Shown: piece after piece, positions 9,532-22,033 of the stretch
Layout: the number at the start of each line of letters is the position of its first letter
How positions within the stretch are numbered: the stretch's first letter is position 1
Assembly (NCBI GenBank): GCA_024734555.1
Contig: JANPWX010000247.1
Location: 3,098,593 to 3,162,592 of the forward strand
DNA: 64,000 nucleotides
Direction: 5' to 3'
From: Trochalopteron elliotii
Lineage: Eukaryota > Chordata > Aves > Passeriformes > Leiothrichidae
The notes under the pieces: model-generated
Databases searched by the model: none
Seen by the model: only the letters and a program-made list of their open reading frames with translations
What the model was told of the DNA's origin: nothing
Position numbers and translations under genes: made by a program

Positions 9532-12500
9532 GACTAGCATGAAGATCATACAGAGAAAAGTTTAACTAATGTGGAACACTTTAGATGCCAATGGAGAATC
9601 TTATTATTCAAAAGGCACAAGAAGAATTTTGATACATATTAGGTTGCCTCTTAAGCTGTATGTCTCAGGGTAATCACTAAGGTGCCTAGTTATCTGCCAT
9701 GCAGATACTCTTGGCTACAGAATTTGAATCAGTGATTAATACCAGACTGTAGTGGATCCTACTTGTTGTGCATATATGAACATTTTATAGGTTACTCTTA
9801 GTCAAACATTAAATCAATATGAGCAGATTTTGTATAACAAGCAATAAGATCTGCAGGGGAGAACCTAGGAGTCCTACACATGCCTAAGAGAAAACATTCC
9901 AGTTAATTTTTTTTGGCCGTTGGCTTCTAAGTAAAAAGGCTTGATATAGATTCAGGACCCCTTCTGCCTGCAAGGTAAGATAATCTTCACAAACAGACCA
10001 AAGTATCTCGGGTATCTTGTTAAAAAAAACCATCTGCGACAAAGGCATGCCTACCTTGACCACTGACAGTGGTCTTTGTAGACAGTGGTTCAAATCTCTG
10101 CATATGTAAACCAAATATTTATGAGGCATCACAAGGTGCTTTCCAAAGTAAATAGAGGGCAAAATCATTGAATCTACCACAAACCCTCTGTTCTGCTGTT
10201 GGCTTCAGATCTCAATAGTGTCCAAATGCATAGGGCAAAAAGTGCACAGCCAACCAGAACTGGGTAGAGTTTCAGAGGAAATATCAGATTGAGAGATTGC
10301 AACTATATGTGCAGTTTAATTTGGCCAGAACACTGTAATTAACACCTTTGACTCCTCTGAAAAATGTTATACAATCTTGAAAAAATGTTAGCAGTCAGGA
10401 TTTGTTTCATATCTCATCCAAAAATAGTGTGCTCCTAGCACCACAAAGCTCCCTGAAAACATAAGGGGAAATATATAGCTTATTATCTTACAAGGTAGCA
10501 GAGGTACCTAGTTGCAACATGACTTAAACAATGTTACCCCTAATTTATGCATATGTGAGAGATAAAAATTAGGCCTTGGATTTCCTTGCTTTTCTCCTTG
10601 TGAGAGGCAATAACCTCCTTAAATCCTATCTCATTTATTAGATATTGCCAAGGCAAAGTAAAAGTTGTACCAAATGTGGCAATTCACATGTGGTCTGAAC
10701 TCAGAGACCTTAAGATTATTTCATTTACAAGGGTATCAAATTTACTGTAACTTGAATCATGATCACCCAGGGGCAAGCGTGATTCTCTATTTCCCATATT
10801 CTGAACCTCAATGATACTGCCTTAAGTACTTACAGGATTTTGGTTTTACCTTGTATTATTGGGGGTTGTTTTGATTATGCTATTTTTGATGAAAGTTACA
10901 TTGAAAGTTAAATGTATAGAAAAAAAGAGCATCTGTTTACTCTGCACTTGGCCAGTAAGACACAGAACTCTTTTTTTGAAGTCCACTAGCTAAAAGAAAT
11001 AAGATTACAATAATTTAAATAATTATATCCTTGTTCATCAGTGGTAAGCACTTTTATCTGGAAACCATAATAAATATACATATTTCATACAGATTTTAGG
11101 AGACTAAAATGTATTTCATTTGAATGAGAACATGATCTTAGGTGCTGGAATGACACAATATCAAAAAAGCAGCTCTTTGCATGAGTGAATTGGGTTTACT
11201 CGTTTCTGTGTGTCCTACACACGAGTATGAAGAAGTGAATATGACAAAATGACAAAAGCATGAGAATTCTTGGGGACTATTAAAGAATCTCCTTCATCCT
11301 TCTTTCAGGATTCTCATTTTTAGCGGCAATGTTTCAGCTACTTCAGTTGTGGTACCAAACAACTTGACTAAGGTTTCTTATTTCTATTCTGTTATGCAAT
11401 ACTTCTAGCTCATAATAGAGGGTGGACTAACATATACACTGCAATAGCAATGAGAGTTTCATTCTTTTTCTTCTTATTGAAGCATATTTGAATGCATGGC
11501 CAAACTTTAAATATGGTTTTGAAATTTATATTCCCACTCTATTAGCTAGAGATAGTTTTCCCTTGACTTCCTTTAAAAGTTTCTGTTTCAAAAAAATAAA
11601 ACTCAAAGTGTCCACACTTCAGTTATTAGACATTCAGCTGGGGAGGGAGGAGTAAAAAACTAATTAGAAAATCATATTTGTTTCATTCCTTCATTAGAAC
11701 AAATTAAAACACAATTTTGGTTTTGTTCATTTTATACACAGCTGTTTGAAATCATGCAACATTATATTAATTAGAACACAATTTCCCCAAACCTGCTGTT
11801 ATTGCAACAATTCATTAAAAATGCCAGGTGTAAAATATGAGGGATTTGATTGCTCAAGGGACTGGTAAGGGCATATGGAACTTTTATGCACTAAGTTGTG
11901 GATGTGAATCCAATATAGACCAATAGTTTGAAGCTTTTGAGTTACTCTCTAATGACTCTTCTGTAGCTCAGGAGATATACCTGGGTATTTGCACTCTCAT
12001 TCCCATGTCTATAACTCACAACATTTCTGAACATTACCTTGCTATTTACCAATAATGGGATGAGCAGTAAAAACAGAAATAAAGACTGATTTCTTTTCAG
12101 TGATCCAGCTTTGAGATATATTGGGAAGCATGTAGAGATGATGCTCTAAACTTATTCTTTCAGTAGCAGAATGTGAAAGGGATTATTTTCTAATGCTTTT
12201 ATTCTACCCTCTTCAGCACTGATTTCAGTAATAAACTGTATTACACATCACCATTATTCTTGTTGTCACTCCACTTTAAGGCAGTAAAAAAATATTTAAA
12301 GAAACAAAACTGTATATAAAGAAAATCCCAGTTTCTGCTTGTCAAGACTTATGTTTTCTTTCCCTTTATAAGGAAAATTTCTTTTATTTAAGGAATATGG
12401 TAAGTCATGGTAGCGAATTACCTCATTTTCCAATGGCCTGAGAGAATCTGGTTCGTATAAGTGGAGGTTGATGAAGCCATGATATATAAGTGAAAGAAAC

Positions 12501-13151
12501 CTGGGGCAATAACTACATAAATGATGAACAGCAGGCAACAGCAATTATAAACTCGTTTTGTTTTATGAAAAACATTTACACCTCTCCGGAGAATCCTTGA
12601 AAGGGTTTTTTACATCTAGTCTGCATCTTTTTCAAATTTTCTAACTTGCCAAACAAATACTGTGGTTACAAATTCTGCTGCCATCTGATTGGGATTGGGC
12701 CATCCTTGCTGCTTTGATGTAACCTGAGTTTCTGTGTAGCAGGTGGTCTCTCCTGCTGTTTATAGTGCAGCCTAGGGAGGTCTGTCAGATGTAACAGCTC
12801 TTCTTTATCTGCATGGAATTTGGGTAAATCGCAGTGGAACAGATGGAAAAATGCTCACATATCACCACAGTCCCACTTCTTAGTAGCAGCCTGTAAAATT
12901 CCACAAACACTCTTGACCCCCCAAAAGGCAGAGAGAAAAGCCCAATGGGTGTATTTCCAAACTACTAGAGGATACTCATTTGTTTATACACAGATATAAA
13001 CCTGGGCACTAAGAAAAGAGAACAAAGCTTACAAACAACCTGAATTACCACAGCTGTTCTGTACATGTATTTTACATTTACGTTTTGGATTTCTGTAGAA
13101 AAACACTGGGAAATTAATTTTTTTCCTTAATATTCTGTGCTAATTTAAAAT

Positions 13152-13233
13152 TCATTTTCCCCTCTCTTCTTTTCTTCCTCTTCTTTTTCCTTTCTCTCAT
13201 TCTTTTTCCTTTTTTTCCTCTTATCCCCTTTAC
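13152..13233 (+). repeat. Polypyrimidine tract, about 80 bases
   Basis: Nearly pure C/T sequence with only a few purines, built of cttcttttcc-like motifs. Long homopurine-homopyrimidine tracts can form triplex (H-DNA) structure; whether this one does is not shown by sequence alone. Confidence 0.85.
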
Positions 13234-13690
13234 TTAAAATTTTATACACTTCTCTAATCAATTTTATAAGAAAATTATTTAATAAAACCAAATATTGCTA
13301 AGATTGTTGCCTAAAAGTTTTTTTACTTCAATGAGCAGGTTGATAAACTATTGCAAAAATCTTCCTCATGCAAGGCTTTAAAGATGTCTTTTGTGTTTTA
13401 AAGGATGACAAGAATTACAAGTGTCTACCAAATACTTAAGTATTACTCACTAAAAATATGAAGAAAAATTCATTTAAAGAGAAAAGTTCTAAAGAAGTGG
13501 ACTGCTTTAGAGCATTCTTGATGCTGATGTTTTAGATTTTCAAAGAAAACATTTTCTTTTCCCATACCAAAACACTGGATTATTTAAACTAATAACATTC
13601 CTAGTACACTACATACCAAGTTTCCTCAAAATACCTGCCTGCTCTATGGGTGATAAACAGAGAAGTGACTTATTTCTTAAATATGGCATA

Positions 13691-13695
13691 GACAC
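13691..13695. repeat. Target-site duplication GACAC, left copy (LTR 2)
   Basis: GACAC directly before the TGTTTTGG end of the LTR; matched exactly at 14552-14556. Confidence 0.85.
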
Positions 13696-14551
13696 TGTTT
13701 TGGACTGACCCTGACTGAATGCCAGGTGCCCACCAAAGTTGCTCTAACACTCTTCTCCTCAGCTGCACAGAGGAGAGAAAGTATAAGGAAAGGCTCGTGC
13801 ATAGAGATAAGTGTGGAGTGAGATCACTCACCAATTACCATCACAGGCAAAACACTTGACTTGGGGAAATCAGTTTAATTTATTAAAAATCGAATCTGGG
13901 TACAGTAATAAGAATTAAATCTAAATTTAAAATACCTTCCTCCCACACCTCCCTTTTTCTTGGGCTCAACTTCACTCCTGATTTCCTCTATTTCCTCTCC
14001 TGTCAGCATCAGAGATGGATGTGGAATAAATAGGTTTGTGGCTAGTTCATCACATTTTATTTCTTCCACTCCTTTCACTCTTCCTCTTGCTCCAGTGTGG
14101 GTCACTTTTCTGTCCTACAGAAACAGGATGCCCAGCATGGGTCCCCCATGGTGTTACAGGTCCTGGCAGAAAATCTACTCTAGTGCAGATGTCACACAGG
14201 GTGACAAGAGGACAGTTTGTTCACCATGGTCTTCAATTCTGCTCTGGCACCTGGAGATCCTCCTCCCTGTCTGTCTTCACTGACTTTGATGCCAGTGAGT
14301 TGTTTCTCTCATATTCTCACTCCTTTCTCCCAGTGCAATTGCTGCTGCATTTTTTCTCCCTCATCTAAAGATATCATCCCAGAGGTGCTACTGTGGTTGC
14401 TGATGGGCTCAGCCTCAGTCCAGGGGTGGATCTGTGCTGCAGCCAGCTGGCATCAGCCCTGTCACAGATCTGGGGAGCTTCTGACACCTTCTCGCAGAAG
14501 CCACCCTTGTAGACCTCTGGCTACCAAAACCTTGCCACACAAAGCCATACA
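13696..14551 (-). mobile_element. Solo LTR 2 of an avian ERVL-like retrovirus, 856 bp
   Basis: On the minus strand the element starts TGTATGGCTTTGTGTGGC and ends GTCCAAAACA, with GACAC duplicated on both sides. An AATAAA polyadenylation signal (plus-strand tttatt at 13879-13884) lies near the 3' end of the minus-strand reading, which sets the orientation. Motifs such as 'ccaggtgcccaccaaag', 'ctcaccaattaccatcac' and 'taccaaaaccttgccacac' (plus-strand reading) match an LTR I know to be widespread in birds; I judge it ERVL-like but the name is not verified. No internal retroviral sequence adjoins it. Several overlapping open frames of 76-117 codons inside it are by-products of its lower stop density and are not genes. 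Confidence 0.87.
13879..13884 (-). terminator. AATAAA polyadenylation signal of LTR 2
   Basis: Reads AATAAA on the minus strand, about 180 bases before the LTR's 3' end, the expected place for the R-region signal. Confidence 0.55.
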
Positions 14552-14556
14552 GACAC
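14552..14556. repeat. Target-site duplication GACAC, right copy (LTR 2)
   Basis: Exact match of 13691-13695, directly outside the LTR end. Confidence 0.85.
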
Positions 14557-17500
14557 TTATATACATTTAATAATGAATGTTTCTTCCAAACTGATTTCTT
14601 TCGCTTTTTTTCCCCCGGGTTCTTTTCAACTCCCTTTTGCTTATAAAACGATAAGGAAATTTATCAGAAAACTGACCTCTCAGATAAATGTCCATTTATC
14701 AGTAGTATAATATACATAACAGTAGTATATTCATCAGATAAAATTCAGGAGAATATATCACTTAAATGTATGATAACTGTAGATGGGAAAGATGATCAGG
14801 AATCATCTACAGCTATTGCCAAGGAATCAGCTAGTGCCCAGATTCTGTTTATTTTAATTTTACTTATGAAAGAGGAAAATTACAATTCCTTGTGTCAGAG
14901 CAGTGGTGCAAATACACAGTGTGTAGTATGAAGTGCTCAGATGCTTTAATATTGAGTAACATGTAAAGGTATTTGTGCATGAACGTTTGACTGAATGCTA
15001 CAATAACCTTTAAGTTTATACATCTATGAAATAATTCTGCCCGTCTGCTTCACTTGACAAAGTCACATGTTTTGCAAGCTGATCAGACTACTTTTAAAAG
15101 CATAGGTCAGAATTAAATAATAAGGGAGACTTATTTATCTTCAATAATTCATAAACCAGTTTTGCATGATGTGTTTTGTGGTAATGGATGGAGGTTATGT
15201 TGCATATCATTAAGCTCCATCACATAGGGGAAATTTCTGCTATTGTTAACTGATTCTTCATCCACTTCTTTCCAACAATTCTTTTTCAAAGGGAAGATTT
15301 CATTTATTTTATTTAATCAATTGCCAGGAGACTAGATTTTGTTACAGGAATATAAAGAATTAGCACAATGCCATCCTAATACATCATTTAAATCTCATCA
15401 TAATAGGAATAATAACATTACGGAGAGAGAATGCATTATGGAGAGAGAACCTTCTATGCAAAGGTAGTGCAGCAATTAATTCTGTTTATCATATGTGCAG
15501 AAAACTTTTCAGTGGATATAGGTATGCTAGAACTGAAAGTTTTCGTTTTCTGGTACTACTGGAAAACAAAATCCTTTGTCAGCTACTTACAATGCAAAGT
15601 CCTTACTAGAATGTAAACCCTTCCCTGCAGGCATTTTCTCCCTCTGAACTGTTTTCCATTAATTAAAGGTAGCACAGAGAAAGCTCTATGTCATCTGAGT
15701 AAAGATTAAAAAAAAGCAACAAACAAAAAAGAGTGAGTGTGAAAGAAATGGAAAAATGGTAGTGTCTTAGCAATTTCCACTTAGTCTTTGGAAAGTTACT
15801 TTTGTTTCCTTTTTACACTGATTGCTTCTGCCAAGCAGAAAGGAAATGAATAAAGGGGTGTCCCATCAAGCACCCTGTGTGTAAGAATATGCTGTAAATT
15901 TCAGAGTTAATGCCAGTGAAAACACACTCTCAAAGGAAAGTAGAATTAATCAGCACTTTTGCACTAACAGTTGTGATTCTTCATTTCCAACCAAAAAACC
16001 ACAACTGCTAAGTGCTGATGCAAGTTTATATTTGAAGCGATTTCCAATGCACTGTTTTATGACATATTTAAGACTAATACTAGCTTTGGCAGGTAAATAA
16101 TAACAGCTTTCACAGGCAGTTAATATTTTAAAACCTCCAGTCTGTGTTGTCTTGCACTGCAATAATTGTATTTCTTCCTCTGTAGACCCCATGTATGCAA
16201 GTATGCCCAGTGTATGCCCAATATATTAGATTTTTTGTTAAAATTTGAAGAAAATCCTGTTAATAAAGTGCATAGATCACTGTGAAAATCTGGTAATACT
16301 ACTTAATTGATTTGGCCCTGAGTCAGGAAAATTGTATGTATGTTTTTAGTTTTTAGCTGTGCTTAAGCCCTGCTGATTTCTGTCATGTTTAGATTGTTGT
16401 CTTGAACGAGGGCACTCCCCTATAGCAAATCACTCTATTACAGTATTTCCATCTTTATTGTGGTTATGATTATTTTGTCAACACATTCTGAGATATAATT
16501 CCTGTTTCTAAAGTGATTTGAAATCTTGGTGCAAATTTTTAAATACAATTTTAATACGGAATTAAAAAGATAAAATGTAATTTTACAGAGAAAATGGCCC
16601 GTAGGTTCAAGTTGTAAAAGTAAATTTTCTGGTTTGCATAAGCACTTGCATTGCACTGGAAAGAAACATATTTCTGTTAGAAATTCTCAAAATTAAGCAC
16701 CACGCACCTGAACATGACCTGTTCTACTACACTGAAAACTATTTTTCTTTTTAAGTGATTAATTTAACATTATCTACCTCTGTGCACCAAAAATCAGCAT
16801 TTTTTACCTTGTGATATTTTTTAGATATCTTGCAGAGCCCAAATAGATTGAGAGCTGAAAGACTTTCTGAGCAAGACAAGAAGAGTTTTAAAAGAAGAAC
16901 AAACATGCATTTATATCCTATGTATCCTATTCTGTTGAATATAACTGCTTAAACATATTCCACCTCTGAACCTTGTTTTGAAAGTCTGTCTTTGAAAAAA
17001 AAAAAAAAAGTCAATTAGAATAGCAACTGCAGCTGAAGTAAACAGTCATTAGGGATGTAATGCCACTCTCTGTTCATCCAACTTGAAAATACTGTTGTGT
17101 CTGCACTTCAGCATTTCAGTCTGATGTCTAATGACTTTTGTTCCCAGTTTCAGGGCTTCTAAAATATTGCTGAAAGCTGAAATCTTTCCTTTGTTTGAAC
17201 TGCTAATTAGTTTTGTGTATATGGGATTTATGAAATACTGGGTGTCTAAATCATATCTCAGATTAAATCTGCCTGGAAATGCTCTGTATTACAAAATAGA
17301 TAAATAAAAGAAGCATCCTAATATTCAAAGTTTATGAATTACATTCATGCACACCTTAGAGATAAAATGAATCTGCAAATCTTTTGCCAAACAATTGCTG
17401 ATTACTCCTGTCCTCTTGTTTTAATTGTATTTTTCTCGATTAAATCCTTTATTCAACCATGAATGGAGTCACAGTTCTCATCAAGAAATAATGAAAACAA

Positions 17501-19149
17501 CATGCAATGCCAGGGTTCCCCATATCCCTGCCTGTTTTGCTGACAGAGAAAGGTTTGTAAAAATCTCACACAACTTCTGTCATCTGATATCTGAGTTCAT
17601 TGTCTAAACAAGGGAGAAAAATTATCTACTTAACCATAAAGCTTATATTTCCATCCTCCTTAGATTTGTAGACATTGTCTTATTAAGAATCCAGTCTTTC
17701 AGGAAAAGCAAAGTCTGTGTAAAGAAATTTTTATTGGTTCTGTGTTATGTTACAGTACTTTTATTAGACAGTGACATTCCTAAGACAGCACCTGCTGCGT
17801 GGATTTGGGCCGTTAGCCAGAAAAGAAATAAAAAAGAAAAGTGTGCTTTAAATCCAAGTGGCAATGGGCTTGCACTACTGTAACAAATACCCACATGCCT
17901 GAACAGTTGGAAAGTTAAAGTGAATCACAGTTGTAAGCATTGGGGATAAATATATGTATAAGTGGCACTGTTATCACCATAACTTTCAGAGCAACAAAGA
18001 TATAAAATGTTTCTTCTACATCTGTTCTCCTTTCCCCTGTGAATATAACTATTGAATGGTATTTTCTACCCAATATGCATGGAAAGAGTGAACTTTTCCT
18101 TTCCTTCATCTGTGGATTTGTTAGCATACTCTGGCCCATTCTACTGCCAAAGCAACAGAATCTATAATGAGAAAAAAAATCAAATTCAATTTTTCCCTGT
18201 AAATCTGGAACAGGTCTAGATTTAATGCTCTATGAATGTTGCTTCAGGCAGAATTATGTCTAGAAATATTTGTGGGCTTCCAGGGCTTCTCATACTGTTC
18301 CCCATGTGCAAAAATTCACTTCCCAAAGCCAAAGGAGGTCACAAACTCAAAGCAAATGTAGTTCTCAGACATGATACAAAAGACCATTTCTCATTTTTGA
18401 GTTCTGCGTTTGATATTCTTGAAGTGAGATCTGGATGTATGATCAAATCTAAAAAGTAAGCAATAAAAAAACAAACAAACAAACGAAAAAAAACCCCACC
18501 AAAACCAAACCAAAACCAAAAAAAAAACAACAAAAAAACCCCCCACAAAAACCTGAAGAAAATAATAGACACTGAATTAAAGGACTGTAAGCTTTTTAAT
18601 TTTTTCTATATAATTTCTAGATGCAGGATTTTCTTTCTGAATTTAAATTTTGGTTTGATACACCTCCAGTCCCCTGGAATACAGGACAGATGTCGTAGAA
18701 TTTGTTTTCATTGATCACAGGCAGGTTGTTTCAGAAGGAACATAAGACTCATCTGGTTCCTCATGCAGAGAGAACTATTTTAGTAACTAATGTCTACCAG
18801 CAAGACTGTCATTGAAAAAGACAGTAAGTAATGTTCTGTCATTTTCTGGCATTTATCACTTTCTCAAAAGAGCAATATTTTGGCCTTTCAGACATCTGTC
18901 TGTTTAAGTTCATGGGTGTTGATTTTATGGGATTAGTCCAAACAAGCCTAACTTGTTCTGAAGCAAATACAAGTAGTTCCTCAGACTTTTAATGGGAAAT
19001 GGGTAAGACACAGATCACATATTCTCTGTGTTATAGTCATATTCCTGTGACAGATAAAAGACAAAATCAAAAATTTCACAGTTTGAGTAATAGTACTTAT
19101 TGGTAGCCAATTATTATTGATGCAATTAGTTTACCAGGTGTCTTAGTGG
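14557..19149. other. Unique AT-rich DNA
   Basis: No gene or recognised transposon. There is a 15-base A run near 16995-17009 and the A/C-rich block at 18465-18552. Open frames of 60-80 codons (for example on the minus strand at 15950-16192 and 17915-18139) carry no recognisable motif or exon signals that stand out. Confidence 0.65.
18465..18552. repeat. A/C-rich low-complexity block (G/T-rich on minus strand)
   Basis: Built from aaac, accaaaacc and accccacc units with two runs of four or more C. On the minus strand it has several short G runs separated by T, a composition that can support loose G-quadruplex structure. Confidence 0.85.
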
Positions 19150-19737
19150 TTTGGTCCTGTGCCTGGGTCAGAGCAATCCCACACACAAGTACAGGCTGGG
19201 AGGAGAATGGATCAAAACTAGCCCTGGGAAGAAAGACATGGAGGTACTTGTGGATGAAAAACTCAGTATGACTCAGCAGTGTGAATTCACACCTCAGAAA
19301 GCCAACCACATCCTGGGCTGTATCCAAAGCAGCGTGGCCAGCAGGTCGAGGGTTTAATTCTGCCCTTTTACTCTGCTCTGGTGAGACCCTGCCTGAAGTG
19401 CTGCAGGCAGCTCTGGCACCTCCAGCACATGAAAGGCGGAGACCTGTTGGAGTGAGTCCAGAGGAGAGCCAAGGACTTGATCACAGGAATAAAACAACTC
19501 TCCGATTAACACAGGGTGAAAGAATTGGAGTGGTTGGGTTTTGGTTTTGTTTTTTTTTTTCTTATTTGCCCAGAGAGATTGTGGACTTCCTATTCCCAGA
19601 GGTGCTCAAGATAAGGTTGGATGGGGCCCTGAGCAACTGGGCTAGGGACAGGTGTCCCTGCTCGTGGCAGGGAGGCTGGAAACAGATGATCCCTTTAAGG
19701 TCCCTTCCAATCCTAAGCATTCTATGATTTTATGTTT
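19150..19737 (+). mobile_element. CR1 LINE 3' fragment with reverse transcriptase C-terminal remnant
   Basis: The left part translates in the +1 frame from 19151 to LGQSNPTHKYRLGGEW, then VLVDEKLSMTQQCEF and KANHILGCIQSSVASRSRV. This is the conserved end of the CR1 ORF2 reverse transcriptase region. The frame then breaks: a stop follows at 19355-19357, and the homologous nucleotides continue in other frames to about 19530. A T/G-rich insert (about 19533-19561) stands where about 250 bases of CR1 consensus are missing. The 3' UTR resumes at about 19570 ('cccagagag') and ends with the CR1 hairpin/octamer region ('aaggtcccttccaa', 'attctatgattttatg'). The copy is a pseudogene fragment. Confidence 0.93.
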
Positions 19738-21979
19738 CTGTAACTTCCAAATATTCAAGAAAATTCCTACACTGAGAGAACTCCGAACAAATTGGAACTC
19801 TCTGAGAGGCCTTTGGCTATGTTCAGAAGGTATAGTTAAACCTTCCTTCATGAGAAGTGGTGTGAGGCTGGAGGTAGAGTGAAGGTATAAATTTTTATAA
19901 TGCTGATTAGAAAAATATTATATAATTCGATGTAATTAAATTTCAGCCAAATGTGTCATCAGTGGAAAAACCCATTTGGCTGGAACTCTGTTGCAAACTG
20001 CAGCTTATGTGGTAATTCACACACAGGAAATGTTAATGAAGGGTTTTCTGCTGTTTTCCCTTTTGAGTCCTGCTGGTGGGAAGCTACAATAATGTAAGAT
20101 CAAAAGAGAGTTTTCAATAACTTACAACTGGACTTGGTCTTTTCTGTTTGTAAGCTTTCTTTATAAACAGCTCTGCATCTGTCTCACTTCATAAAAGTCT
20201 TCATACACCCATTTGCTTCCATTGTTCTGCCTTCTTGTCATGTATTTTGAAAATATGTGGCCATACTATTGTCCAGATATTTGACATATTATTTAAACTG
20301 CTTGGCATTAGTCCAAAATGTTTTCTTCTGAAACTGGATCCAGTATAAAGGGGTCTTAATTTCCAGAATTTCTTCCTAAAAAAGAATGACTGGATGTCTT
20401 TAATTCAGTGTTTTTGATTCAGCCAGTAAAGAAAATCAACTGAGATGTCATTTATGCTCATGAACTCCTTGTCGACATAACACAGTGAATATTAATATTG
20501 TTTCATTGCTAGGCAAATAGAACATATTTCTTTTTCTAAATGTCAATAGCACACAAAATATGTTCTCTGGGTAACCTCTTTTTCAACTTATTTCTGTTTG
20601 TGGACGCGTGTAAGTCACAGATTCCTTTTAGGAGTATCATTCTTGGAATATTTCAAGCTCTTGGGGAGGAGACATGGATATCTTTTTCTTCTATTGAAAT
20701 GCTTTATGTTTTGGAGAAAAGACTGTCTCTGCTCGGTGGATGATCTGTACAGCCTAACAGAGGAAAGACTTTTGTTCATGATTGGACCTTTTAGATTTTC
20801 TTACCTATATAAATTGAGTAATTATGACCATCCTGATTGATAGCTGAATGCTTTATTTCATTACAGTCTTTTCACACAAGGTACCCATGCAAAGAACTAC
20901 TGCTGAGCATGTTGAAGAGCATAGATGGGCATGTTACCAACCAGTGATGAGCAAACTTTCAACAATTCAGAAGATGCTCTACTTCCCTGAACCTTGGACT
21001 TTCATTTGTGCCTAGGGCAAAAATATATAAATCTCTTCTGTGTGTGTAGGAGGGTAGACTTCCCAAGGATCAAGATTAAAGAACTGGACCCACCCAGGTT
21101 TTCCAGCTGGGCTCTGATAAAGGCTTCCCAATTAGACTCTCTTGGAAGATTTCAGGTAGCTTTCAGGAAACAGTCCTGTGAATGATGCAGTGTGTCAGTA
21201 CCCAGCATGCCTTGAGCTCACCTGAACTTTCTGACTCTCAGCCTATCCTGTTGGAAGACAGGGTTATTGGTCAGTGGTGTCCTATTTAGCGTAGGAATAT
21301 TGGGTTTCTTCTGGTTTTATCCACCTCTGTGGCCACAGAAAAATTAGAAACTTCATAAAATATTAAGCCATGCTTGTTTTATATAAAGTCCTTGAATATT
21401 GCCCTTTCATGTTGGGATGACCCTATCATAGACAGTGACCTCAATGTTTCTTCACCATCAATACAAGTGGAGGCTACTTTAAGAACATGAGAGAAAAGAT
21501 AAATACTCAGAAGAATAGGAGAACTATGACAAGAATAACAGTTCTTATCTATTTTTAGCACATTATATCCAACCTCTAATTCCTTCAAGATAAACCCTTA
21601 AAGTTTTGAGTTGTTTTGTTTTGGGGGTTGGCAGGTTTTTAGTTACTTGATTATTGCTTTTTGGTTGTTTTTGTTTTTTGGGTTTTTTTTCCTTTCTAGA
21701 TGAAGTATATTATTATTATTATTATTATATTATTATATAATATTTTAAAATACTTGACACTGGTAGTCTTAACACTTTTTTGAAAAATCCTGAAAAAATG
21801 TTGCATTACTAATTCAAAAACTTTAGATGCTGAGAGAAAGTTCTCCTGAACCATTGCTGATATGGCCTTTATTTTAGTAGTATTTTAGAAGTAGTCCTGT
21901 TTGGATCAATTCTCTTGTTAACAGCAACACTTTGCTCTCATTGTTTAGCGTTGTTTGATGCATTTTCCCTGTCAACTGT
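19738..21979. other. Unique AT-rich DNA
   Basis: No gene recognised. A T/G-rich patch (about 21605-21690) and an (ATT)n run (21708-21740) lie at the right end. A 67-codon and an 80-codon plus-strand frame near 20540-20840 overlap each other and show no family motif. Confidence 0.65.
21708..21740 (+). repeat. (ATT)n microsatellite, imperfect
   Basis: About nine ATT-type units with one or two interruptions, following a T/G-rich patch. Confidence 0.85.
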
Positions 21980-22033
21980 AGGGGGATTGGAAGCAACTAA
22001 ATGATCTTTAAAGATCCTTTCCAACCCAAAACA
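21980..22033 (+). mobile_element. CR1 3'-end fragment
   Basis: Contains ggggattggaa, then gatctttaaagatcctttcc and aacccaaaac, the conserved CR1 tail. The octamer repeat is missing and nothing of the body remains, so this is a heavily truncated copy. Confidence 0.8.

Larger units (their letters stand above)
8269..13690. other. Unique AT-rich DNA with low-complexity patches
   Basis: No recognised gene or transposon. It holds the A/C then T/G foldback at 9406-9502, a (TA)n microsatellite at 9509-9531 and a polypyrimidine tract at 13152-13233. A 98-codon minus-strand open frame (9884-10180) has no recognisable domain and is treated as chance. The segment 11690-11840 is rich in ATTA/TAATTA homeodomain-type cores and repeats the string attagaaca twice. 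Confidence 0.65.

Noticed and set aside
10080..10100. tRNA-like 'ggttcaaatc' word
   Set aside because: No cloverleaf arms or acceptor stem can be formed around it.
9884..10180. 98-codon minus-strand open frame
   Set aside because: No recognisable domain, no convincing splice context, and a length expected by chance in this much sequence.
13960..14570. Overlapping plus-strand frames of 107, 110 and 117 codons
   Set aside because: They lie inside or overlap the end of the minus-strand solo LTR and are antisense by-products of its composition.
19281..19727. 148-codon frame, the longest in the window
   Set aside because: It lies in CR1 DNA but not in the reverse transcriptase frame for its main part, and runs through the T/G insert and the 3' UTR.
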